This document shows, piece by piece, positions 8,054 through 14,510 of a stretch of 16,270 bases of DNA. The stretch is from Candidatus Dormiibacterota bacterium. GTDB taxonomy: Bacteria; Chloroflexota; Dormibacteria; Aeolococcales; Aeolococcaceae. The first letter of the stretch is position 1, and each line of letters starts with the position of its first letter. The DNA is taken from the NCBI GenBank assembly GCA_027451645.1, contig DAIDIX010000009.1:1-16270 (forward strand), given 5' to 3'. The notes below the pieces were generated by a model that was given only the letters and a program-made list of their open reading frames with translations, was not told the DNA's origin and did not search any database. Position numbers and translations under genes: made by a program.

Positions 8054-8121
8054 TGTCGCTCCTCCCCAAAACGCGCTTGCGCGAAACCCTACAAACTATT
8101 GCTTCCAACGTGAACTGGCAT

Positions 8122-8478
8122 CTACGAAACTGGTGTCTCCACAACACCGTTTGTCGTGTCGAGGTGAAGGTTGCGAGGCTGGAATACATCCCACTCGTCA
8201 TCACTCACCCACGCATACGATTCCATTGACAGGGTATCCCCGACTGTTGCGAAACCTGCAAGCTCCCCAAGGACTGCAACTTCGCCCGGATCCCCCTCGA
8301 CTACATGCGTCACGACTGACGCACGTGTCTGCTGATTGAGCAGATGAATCTGCTCCCCTTCTATGAGGTCTGCTGCAACCATGAGCGAGCGGCTCAGTGC
8401 ACACCCAGTTGGCTGATACGGATCACTCCGCGTGACAATGGCATTGCCTATTGTCGACTTGCGAATGCATCGCTCCAA
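8122..8478 (-). CDS. PanD-fold (aspartate 1-decarboxylase-like) protein lacking catalytic residues
   Basis: This 118-residue protein has the small double-psi barrel pattern of PanD: VAADLIEGEQIHLLN (34-48), VLGELAGFATVGDTL (69-83) and a DDEW..FQPR ending. Starting at TTG 8478, it aligns without gaps to the first 26 residues of E. coli PanD, and GGAGGGGG sits eight bases upstream, so I reject the longer reading frame to 8541. PanD cleaves itself at Gly24-Ser25 and turns Ser25 into a pyruvoyl group. Here those positions read Thr24-Gly25, followed by Cys26. Lys9 is Thr, His11 is Gly, Tyr58 aligns with Val56 and Asn72 with Leu70; only Arg54 (Arg52 here) is kept. Beta-alanine formation by the usual route is therefore unlikely. 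It lies between ftsH and the nadC-like gene, 68 bp before the latter. Confidence 0.82.
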   Translation of the reverse strand: MERCIRKSTIGNAIVTRSDPYQPTGCALSRSLMVAADLIEGEQIHLLNQQTRASVVTHVVEGDPGEVAVLGELAGFATVGDTLSMESYAWVSDDEWDVFQPRNLHLDTTNGVVETPVS

Positions 8479-8540
8479 TGCAGAATCCCCCTCCATCACA
8501 TGCGTCGCGGCGAAAAACCTCTCGCAACAGCACATGACCA

Positions 8541-8569
8541 ATTGTACCAGCTGCCCGGAAATTCTGCAG
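8541..8569 (-). promoter_or_regulatory. Possible promoter before the PanD-like gene
   Basis: On the minus strand TACAAT (8541-8546) is a good -10 match and lies 17 bases after CTGCAG (8564-8569), a poor -35. It would give a leader of about 55 bases before TTG 8478 and lies in the 134-bp gap behind ftsH. Weak by-eye call. Confidence 0.25.
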
Positions 8570-8612
8570 CTTGTCCGCGTGATGTCCGCCTTTGGAACGT
8601 GCGTTGAGTTCG

Positions 8613-10466
8613 CTATGCGGAAGTGCTGCTCGGTGCTTCTGTCTTCTCTGTCTCAGCGATTATGGCATCCATCTCGGCTGCCTCCATCGTCTCGATCTCG
8701 ATAAGCCGCTTTGCGAGGACATGGAGCACATTTTCCCTGCGTCCAAGTATTTCCCTTGCCCTGCGCTTTGCATTGTCCACAAGATCATGGACCTCGCCAT
8801 CGATCTCTGCAGCAAGCTCCTCAGAATAGTTCCGCTGCTCGCCAAGATCCCTGCCAAGGAACACCATCTCGTTCTTCTCACCAAAGGTCATGGGCCCAAG
8901 CTTGTCACTCATGCCCCATTCTGTGACCATCTTCCTGGCAAGCGATGTTGCCTTCTTGATGTCATCAGCAGCCCCAGTGGTGATGTTCTCCTCGCCAAGG
9001 AGCAGTTCCTCAGCACACCTGCCGCCGAGCATTCCCGCCATCTGGTCAAGGAGTTCAACTTTTCTCGTGAGATACCTGTCCGTCTGTGGAAGGCTCATTG
9101 TCCAGCCAAGTGCCATGCCACGACTGATGATGGTGATCTTGTGAACAGGATCACTATGCTCAAGCGTTTTCATGACGAGTGCATGCCCCATCTCGTGGTA
9201 GGCGATGATCTTCTTCTCTTCATCGCCAATCCGACGGCTCTTCCGCTCCGGTCCAGCAATGATGCGTGCAATCGCTTCCTCAAGCTCATGCATGCCAATC
9301 GTGTGCTTGTTCTGGCGGGCCGTGAGGATTGCTGCCTCATTGACGAGATTCGCAAGATCTGCACCGCTGAATCCTGGCGTCTGGCGTGCAAGCACATCGA
9401 GGTCAATCGATGGGTCCAGTGGCTTGTGTCGGGAATGCACCTCAAGAATTGCACGACGGCCACGGATGTCTGGTGCATCGAGGACAACATGGCGGTCGAA
9501 CCGTCCAGGCCGCAGGATTGCTGGATCGAGAACATCTGGCCTGTTCGTTGCAGCAATGACGATGACATGGGTATTCGTTTCGAATCCATCCATCTCCACG
9601 AGCATCTGGTTCAGTGTCTGCTCCCGCTCATCATGCCCGCCTCCAAGTCCAGCGCCTCGCTGCCGTGCAACAGCATCGATCTCATCAACAAAGACGATGC
9701 ATGGACTGTTCTTCTTCGCCTGGTCGAAGAGATCCCGTACCCGACTTGCACCAACACCAACGAACATCTCGACAAATTCAGAACCACTGATGCTGAAGAA
9801 CGGTACACCAGCTTCTCCAGCAACTGCCTTGCTGAGAAGCGTCTTTCCTGTACCTGGAGGACCGATGAGAAGGACACCCTTGGGAATGCGTGCACCAACA
9901 GCAGTGAACCGCTCAGGACTCTTGAGGAATTCAACAACTTCTGTAAGTTCCTGCTTTGCTTCGTCAACACCTGCAACATCTGCAAAGGTGACTGTGGGCC
10001 TGTCCCCTGCAATGAGCCGAGCACGGCTTCTGCCAAACGAGAGGGCCTGGTTTGCTCCACTCTGGGACTGGCGCATGAAGAGCCAGATCATGAAGACGAT
10101 GAGGAGCAGGGGCAGGAGATACGGGAGGACGAAGTTGATCAGCACATTACCACCTTGACTTTGTACTTGGTAGTTATAGAATTTGTTGGAATTGAAGAGC
10201 TTCGCAATCGTATCGGTCGAAGTCGTTGTTGTCCTATATTCCTTCCCCTTGGTAGTCCACCACGTGACTGTCTCTCCATCGCTCGAAAGGATTGCCTGAT
10301 GCTTCGAGCTCGTTGATACCTCATTCTTCTGGAGATACTGCGTGAGCATTCCTGCGTTTGCTGTAGGAGGATTCTGTGCAGGAAGAGATTTCCAGAAGAA
10401 GAGTGCGATGATGGCAACCACTGCAATGAACATGAGGAAGAGATTCCTCTGGGAGTTCGTTTTCAT
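8613..10466 (-). CDS. ftsH: ATP-dependent zinc metalloprotease FtsH
   Basis: FtsH is a hexameric membrane-anchored AAA+ protease that degrades misfolded membrane proteins and some regulators. In this 617-residue copy a first transmembrane helix lies at about 8-25, an extracytoplasmic segment at 26-109 and a second helix at about 110-131. The AAA+ domain has Walker A GPPGTGKT at 202-209, Walker B VFVDEID at 258-264 and the second region of homology at 305-325 ending GRFDR. The zinc site is HEMGH at 424-428, with the third ligand probably Asp502 in TTGAADDI. Everything needed looks intact. The ATG at 10466 has no Shine-Dalgarno site; a promoter-like pair places transcription start at or next to the ATG, so the mRNA may be leaderless. 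It heads the leftward series with the PanD-like and NadC-like genes. Confidence 0.97.
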   Translation of the reverse strand: MKTNSQRNLFLMFIAVVAIIALFFWKSLPAQNPPTANAGMLTQYLQKNEVSTSSKHQAILSSDGETVTWWTTKGKEYRTTTTSTDTIAKLFNSNKFYNYQVQSQGGNVLINFVLPYLLPLLLIVFMIWLFMRQSQSGANQALSFGRSRARLIAGDRPTVTFADVAGVDEAKQELTEVVEFLKSPERFTAVGARIPKGVLLIGPPGTGKTLLSKAVAGEAGVPFFSISGSEFVEMFVGVGASRVRDLFDQAKKNSPCIVFVDEIDAVARQRGAGLGGGHDEREQTLNQMLVEMDGFETNTHVIVIAATNRPDVLDPAILRPGRFDRHVVLDAPDIRGRRAILEVHSRHKPLDPSIDLDVLARQTPGFSGADLANLVNEAAILTARQNKHTIGMHELEEAIARIIAGPERKSRRIGDEEKKIIAYHEMGHALVMKTLEHSDPVHKITIISRGMALGWTMSLPQTDRYLTRKVELLDQMAGMLGGRCAEELLLGEENITTGAADDIKKATSLARKMVTEWGMSDKLGPMTFGEKNEMVFLGRDLGEQRNYSEELAAEIDGEVHDLVDNAKRRAREILGRRENVLHVLAKRLIEIETMEAAEMDAIIAETEKTEAPSSTSA

Positions 10467-10473
10467 ACCACGA

Positions 10474-10500
10474 AGTCTATCACGTTGCCCTGACTTTCAA
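10474..10500 (-). promoter_or_regulatory. Possible ftsH promoter giving a leaderless mRNA
   Basis: On the minus strand TTGAAA (10495-10500) and TAGACT (10474-10479, fitting the actinobacterial TANNNT -10 form) are 15 bases apart. Seven bases separate the -10 from the ftsH ATG, so transcription would start at or beside the start codon. This fits the absence of a ribosome-binding site. The spacer is shorter than the usual 17. Confidence 0.4.
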
Positions 10501-10551
10501 TCTTGAGAGCACTGGAGTCCCGAGCAATGCAGCTGGCAGGTTCTCCCGTAT

Positions 10552-12330
10552 CTACGGACCTGCTGCAAGAGTGATGGTCCAGGTCGATGAGTAGTTCCCT
10601 GCCAGACTCGATGAGGGAAGCACTGCGCTCCACAGGAGAGTCACTGTCTGATTCCCCATGCCGCTTGGCACGCCAGCCGTACTGCTCGATGCTGCAGAGA
10701 GAAGTTTGGTTGCTGTCGCTCCAGGCAAACCCGTTCCACCAAGTGGCACGAATCCCGATGTCCAGACTGCGGGGGCGCAACTTGACCCAGTATCACAGCC
10801 TGGAGCAGCAGGCAGCGGTACAGTGAAGTCACTGTTCTGAAGTGTGGCACCTGAGCTGGCAGTAAAAACCGTATTCGAAAGAGTCACATTCCAGCCACTC
10901 CCACTCCCTGTATTGTCACCAATATCAAGCAGCTCGCTTGCAGTCGATGTCTGGTCAACTCCGGAAAGGGTGATGGGCGTGAACGTGACAGATCCGGGCT
11001 GAAGGACAAAGGAAAGTGTTCCTGCCGTGATTGTCGAGCTTGCCTGCACTGCATCTGTCGGATACACTGCGCGGATGACATTTCCAGCATAATCCGTAAT
11101 GTCGATTCGCCCTCCACCAGCAACAGCAGATGATGGCTGGTTCAATGAAGCTGCAGTTGCTGTACCACCATCTCCGGACTCTGCATTGGTTCCATTGCCT
11201 GCGAGAGCATACAGGTACCCAACCGTCATTGATACTCCATAGTACGTGCCTGTAGATCCTGCAAGGACATCGACAACAGCGCTTGCTGGATCTGCAATGA
11301 TCACATTTCCACTTGCATCCATCGAAACTCCAACCGGATTGTTGAGCTCAGCAGCTGTACCGAGTCCACCAATGCCTGTGGCACCTGCTGTGCCATTTCC
11401 CGCAATGGTATAGATGTCACCTGCTGTCATTGCGATCCCGTAGTAGGTACCTGTTGATGCAGCAACAGCACGAACACGGTTGTTCCCGACATCAGAGATG
11501 ATCACGTTTCCTGCACTGTCAACAGTCACATCGATCGGGTTGCTCAATGCAGCAGAAAGTGCTGGACCGCCATCACCGCTGTAGCCCAAGCTGCCTGTTC
11601 CCGCAATTGTGTACAGGTAGCCCTCCGTCATTGCAATCCCGTAAAACGTTCCTGTGGAGCCAGCAACAACCTGGATCTTCTCATTGTTGTAATCGGAAAA
11701 CACGACATTTCCATGCGCATCCACAGCAACTCCCACTGGGGCCTCGAGCGGTGAGCTTGTTGCAAGCACGCCGCTACTGGAAACCCCGTTTGTGCCATTG
11801 CCAGCAATGGTGTAGATGTCACCTGCTGTCATTGCAATTCCATAGAAATTGCCAGTTACTGCAGCAACTGCGCTTACAACATTGTTCTGCCCAATGATGA
11901 GGTTTCCTTCCGGATCCACAGCTACCCCTTTTGGACTGTTGAGTTCTGCAGAGGTTGCAGGGCCACCACTCCCGAGATATCCAGAAGTCCCATCTCCAGC
12001 AACAGTGTAAATGTCACCTGCTGTCATTGCTGTTCCAAAGAACGTACCGTTTTGCGCAGCAATTACCCGAACCACACTGTTCCCGTTGTCCGAGAAGATG
12101 ATGTTGCCTTTCGCATCGGAAGTGATCGAGTTTGGTGAAGACAGTGCTGCAGAAATTGCAGGACGGCCATTTCCTGAATATCCTGCAGTACCTGTACCAG
12201 AAATTGTCGTGATGTCCATGGTTACAGTAGCTGCATGCGCAGTAGGCGTGATCACCACTGTTGCCGTCATGCACAACCCAAAGCTTGCGGCAAGCAGTCG
12301 CACTACTGAACGACGCACCTTTCGACCCAT
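10552..12330 (-). CDS. Secreted NHL-repeat beta-propeller protein with WxL-like C-terminal domain
   Basis: This 592-residue protein starts with a basic-hydrophobic signal peptide (1-33) ending AHA before Ala34. Residues 39-426 form six repeats of about 67 residues; each has a YT(I/V)AGNGT-like opening, a GDGGPAxSAxL-NxPxGVxVDxxGNVIISD core and an FYGIAMTxG end, the pattern of extracellular NHL propellers. The last 160 residues are Ser/Thr/Gly-rich with GWNVTLS and a terminal WTITLAAGP, resembling the WxL domain that attaches proteins to Gram-positive cell walls; a CDTGSSC pair may form a disulfide. A likely role is cell-surface binding of a ligand or polymer. The ATG at 12330 precedes a clear signal peptide, so I reject the 28-codon longer form to 12414; AGAGAA four bases upstream is a modest ribosome-binding site. 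It lies between tilS and ftsH, where actinobacteria often carry hpt. Confidence 0.85.
   Translation of the reverse strand: MGRKVRRSVVRLLAASFGLCMTATVVITPTAHAATVTMDITTISGTGTAGYSGNGRPAISAALSSPNSITSDAKGNIIFSDNGNSVVRVIAAQNGTFFGTAMTAGDIYTVAGDGTSGYLGSGGPATSAELNSPKGVAVDPEGNLIIGQNNVVSAVAAVTGNFYGIAMTAGDIYTIAGNGTNGVSSSGVLATSSPLEAPVGVAVDAHGNVVFSDYNNEKIQVVAGSTGTFYGIAMTEGYLYTIAGTGSLGYSGDGGPALSAALSNPIDVTVDSAGNVIISDVGNNRVRAVAASTGTYYGIAMTAGDIYTIAGNGTAGATGIGGLGTAAELNNPVGVSMDASGNVIIADPASAVVDVLAGSTGTYYGVSMTVGYLYALAGNGTNAESGDGGTATAASLNQPSSAVAGGGRIDITDYAGNVIRAVYPTDAVQASSTITAGTLSFVLQPGSVTFTPITLSGVDQTSTASELLDIGDNTGSGSGWNVTLSNTVFTASSGATLQNSDFTVPLPAAPGCDTGSSCAPAVWTSGFVPLGGTGLPGATATKLLSAASSSTAGVPSGMGNQTVTLLWSAVLPSSSLAGNYSSTWTITLAAGP
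11053..12216 (-). repeat. Six coding repeats of about 201 bp (NHL blades)
   Basis: The propeller part of the secreted protein is built of six tandem units with a period near 67 codons (one is 65). Similarity is visible at DNA level: near-identical stretches around ATGTCACCTGCTGTCATTGC recur near 11413, 11815 and 12011. Such identity suggests recent duplication or gene conversion between blades. Confidence 0.8.
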
Positions 12331-12567
12331 GAGATTCTCTTTTTGCGAGCGAATATCCAGGGCAATTGTACAGCCTATCGATTCACTCCAGATCCCAGTC
12401 TCCACCATTGTCAACCTTCTGCCAATGCGCTGTTACACCATCTGAGCAGCGCATGGAGTTCAGATGAAGCATTCACACTGCAGTTTGACCTGTCATTGAT
12501 TCCTGCGTGTCAATCATTCCGGCAATGTCCATATTGAGCAATTCGTACTCGTCAACGAGGAGTAGCC
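12331..12567. other. Intergenic region between divergent genes
   Basis: These 237 bases separate the leftward NHL gene from the rightward small ORF and membrane-protein pair, and should hold promoters for both. On the plus strand TTGACC (12484-12489) is a plausible -35, but no good -10 follows at 17 bases. On the minus strand there is a TACAAT about 35 bases before the NHL start without a matching -35. No repeat, RNA gene or terminator is evident. Confidence 0.5.
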
Positions 12568-12762
12568 ATGCAGAAGCATTCCACTTTGGGTCAGTGGGAA
12601 GACTCCCCATCTACCTGCATTCGGACATGCCCAGCTGAAGCAATGCGCCCCGATGCTAGATCCCCATTCCTCTGGCTTCCACCCATCTCCAATGAGAATC
12701 TAATGTTGCACTCTGTAGCATCTGACTCAATGTCACTTCGCATACAGATAGCTTCATCATGA
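12568..12762 (+). CDS. Small 64-residue protein translationally coupled to the membrane protein
   Basis: This ORF begins with ATG preceded by GAGGAG at a five-base spacing, a strong ribosome-binding site. Its TGA overlaps the next gene's ATG in an ATGA junction. Those two signs together favour real translation, since the next gene has no ribosome-binding site of its own. The product has two cysteines (CIRTC), a Pro/Trp patch (FLWLPP) and no recognisable domain, signal peptide or membrane helix. It could be a leader peptide whose translation opens the downstream start, or a small partner of the membrane protein. Confidence 0.5.
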   Translation: MQKHSTLGQWEDSPSTCIRTCPAEAMRPDARSPFLWLPPISNENLMLHSVASDSMSLRIQIASS

Positions 12763-13358
12763 ACTACACTTCCACGCCAACTGATGTCGATCCAGTCACA
12801 GCCACTGTAGTCCGCGCACTCCGCCACCCCATAATCTCGCGGCTCATCATGGTCGTAGACCCCCTCCTGCAGCATTTCCGCATTGATCTCATCTCCCTGC
12901 GGGGGGGACCAAAACGTGGAGCACTCATGCTTGCAACGGCTGCAGCAGTCACTGGATCGCTCCTTGCAGATGCTGGCATTGTTGCAGTTGCAGGACGACT
13001 CTTTCCCTCAATTGCGCAGTATCCGCATTTCCAGTTCCTGGACTATGCCCGACTTACGGTTGTTGGCGTCCTCATTGCATGTGCAGGATGGGGTATCATC
13101 CCCCACTTTGCAACAGATCCACGGTGGCTCTTCTCCCGTATTGCCGTTCTCACCACGCTTGTCCTGTTTCTTCCCGATGTCTACATCCTCATGTTCGGGG
13201 CTCCCTTCCTCGCAGTCCTCGTACTCATGGCAATGCACATTGCAATCGCATATGTGACGTACTATGCATTGGTCGTGCTTGCTCCACCTGTTCGTCCCCC
13301 GGACACGCTGGATCTTGAGGGCAGTTCCAGCTACTTCATCATGGACAAGATTCAGTAA
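12759..13358 (+). CDS. Four-helix integral membrane protein, DUF6069-like
   Basis: This 199-residue protein has four hydrophobic helices at about 55-80, 96-116, 126-146 and 148-174, a cytosolic N-terminus of about 50 residues and a short acidic C-terminal tail. The arrangement (a first helix, then an AGWGI-type second helix, then a paired third and fourth with a conserved-looking MH near residue 159) resembles the DUF6069 family of small actinobacterial membrane proteins. That match is by pattern only and function is unknown. Start ATG 12759 overlaps the stop of the small ORF upstream, suggesting translational coupling; a second start at codon 57 with GGAG five bases upstream would drop the N-terminus. 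A run of seven G at 12901-12907 lies in codons 48-50. The gene ends seven bases inside the convergent tilS. Confidence 0.7.
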   Translation: MNYTSTPTDVDPVTATVVRALRHPIISRLIMVVDPLLQHFRIDLISLRGGPKRGALMLATAAAVTGSLLADAGIVAVAGRLFPSIAQYPHFQFLDYARLTVVGVLIACAGWGIIPHFATDPRWLFSRIAVLTTLVLFLPDVYILMFGAPFLAVLVLMAMHIAIAYVTYYALVVLAPPVRPPDTLDLEGSSSYFIMDKIQ

Positions 13359-14131
13359 GTCTCATCCTGAGTGCTCTCGATTGCCATTTCAGTGGAATGC
13401 TGGGCATCAATCCACTCCTGCTGCCGGAGTGCGAGTGTCCACAGTCTTCTCTTTGCTGCTGGATATACCTGCTCCAGTACGGGGATGACTTCATTTCGGA
13501 GCCTGTTCCGCATGTATTTGGGCGAAACGTTCGAGGGATCTGTCAAATATGGCAGGGAACGGTCAGCACAGTATGTGAGGATCTCCGACTTCCAGCTTGA
13601 GAGGAGTGGTCGTGCAACATCATCCCGCACAAAGCGCATTGCACCGATAGAGGTGGGACTTCCACTGCTCAGAGCTCGCATGAGAAGCGTCTCCACCTGA
13701 TCATCAGCAGTATGACCAGTGACTATGGCCTGCGCACCGATCTCGCGGCTCACTTCCCGGAGTGCAGCGTATCGTGCATCCCGTGCGTTTGCCTGAATTG
13801 AGCCCGACCTGTCCACAACCACTGTCCTGAGATGAAAGGGGACCCCATACTGTCCAGCAAGAGTTCCGACATGCTCGCCATCCTTCTCCGCATGTTCCCT
13901 GAGGCCATGATTCACATGCGCTACATGGAGATTCCACTTTCGTGGTGGTGCGAGCCGCACGAGAATATCGAGCAGTGCAAGGGAGTCAGGGCCGCCGCTC
14001 ACTGCGACAACAAGTGTTGCACCTTGCTGCATGGGAGGAAGTGTGGAAGATGCTCGAGCAACACGTCTGCGGAGCCGCGTTATTGTGAGTGTCCGGTCCT
14101 CAGGAGGAAGTGTCGAGCCGTGAAGAGCCAT
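13352..14131 (-). CDS. tilS: tRNA(Ile)-lysidine synthase, short form
   Basis: TilS attaches lysine to the wobble cytidine of tRNA-Ile2 (CAU anticodon), changing it from Met to Ile reading. Here the PP-loop ATPase motif SGGPDS is at 45-50, HVNHGLR at 72-78, the GHTADDQVETLLMR block at 139-152 and the DPSN...RNRLRNEVIP block at 198-217, all as in active enzymes. At 259 residues it ends after the N-terminal catalytic domain and a short helix; the C-terminal substrate-binding domains of longer TilS are absent, which is common in shorter lineages. The ATG at 14131 starts two bases after the tRNA 3' end, leaving no room for a ribosome-binding site. The only later in-frame ATG (codon 34) would remove the N-terminal helix, so I keep 14131. 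It converges with the membrane-protein gene, overlapping seven bases. Confidence 0.93.
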   Translation of the reverse strand: MALHGSTLPPEDRTLTITRLRRRVARASSTLPPMQQGATLVVAVSGGPDSLALLDILVRLAPPRKWNLHVAHVNHGLREHAEKDGEHVGTLAGQYGVPFHLRTVVVDRSGSIQANARDARYAALREVSREIGAQAIVTGHTADDQVETLLMRALSSGSPTSIGAMRFVRDDVARPLLSSWKSEILTYCADRSLPYLTDPSNVSPKYMRNRLRNEVIPVLEQVYPAAKRRLWTLALRQQEWIDAQHSTEMAIESTQDETY

Positions 14132-14132
14132 G

Positions 14133-14205
14133 TGGCGGTACCTGGGATCGAACCAGGGACATACCGGGTATGAGCCGGCTGCTCTACCATCTGAGCTATA
14201 CCGCC
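14133..14205 (-). tRNA. tRNA with CAU anticodon (Met, or Ile2 modified by TilS)
   Basis: A full 73-base cloverleaf can be folded. The acceptor stem is GGCGGTA with TACCGCC, the D stem GCTC/GAGC, the anticodon stem GCCGG/CCGGT (one G-U pair) with loop CTCATAC, and the T arm CCTGG-TTCGATC-CCAGG, with discriminator A73. CCA is not encoded. The anticodon CAU fits elongator Met or the lysidine-type Ile2; the initiator form is unlikely because the first acceptor pair is intact. Its position directly before tilS is suggestive but does not prove Ile2. Confidence 0.95.
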
Positions 14206-14510
14206 GTGCCCAATGTTCGTGTTTCGTGCACGGTCCCGATCGCTATTCCCGATCCGAAATGATCGCATGTTGTGAGTAGCTGCGACAGTCGGATGTGGAT
14301 CCTCTCTCGCAGGAACAAGTATACCGTACTCAACACGCTCAGGCATCGTATGCCAGAGCGTATGCGGACCATGCTCCTGTCCCAGCACGCTTCATCCACC
14401 ATGTTCTCGGAAGCACGTTACTGCAGGCTCCCTACGATGCAGCGAACACTGCAGTCCCACTGCTGATTCAACGGAGCTCCATCAATGCAAAGGCTGCAGG
14501 AAATGACACT
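14206..14510. other. Region without a convincing gene, upstream of the tRNA
   Basis: This is 305 bases between the tRNA and the charged-protein gene. A direct repeat TCCCGATC occurs at 14234-14241 and 14247-14254 (13-bp period), about 35 bp upstream of the tRNA, and might belong to its promoter region. Short ORFs on both strands lack ribosome-binding sites. A plus-strand frame from GTG 14295 continues antisense across the next gene and is not supported. Confidence 0.5.

Noticed and set aside
8479..8541. 21-codon upstream extension of the PanD-like protein from TTG 8541
   Set aside because: The TTG at 8478 has GGAGGGGG at good spacing and matches the family N-terminus exactly.
8592..10316. 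A 574-codon plus-strand open frame opposite ftsH
   Set aside because: It lies wholly antisense to the intact, fully recognisable ftsH, encodes no known domain and reflects codon bias of the real strand.
10463..10780. 105-codon minus-strand frame between ftsH and the NHL gene
   Set aside because: It overlaps the NHL C-terminus in another frame, has no domain and no ribosome-binding site.
11053..12216. Regularly spaced repeats as a possible CRISPR array
   Set aside because: Units are about 201 bp, in phase with a coding frame, and encode NHL blades; no short identical repeats with unique spacers are present.
12331..12414. 28-codon upstream extension of the NHL protein
   Set aside because: It would bury the clear signal peptide that starts at 12330.
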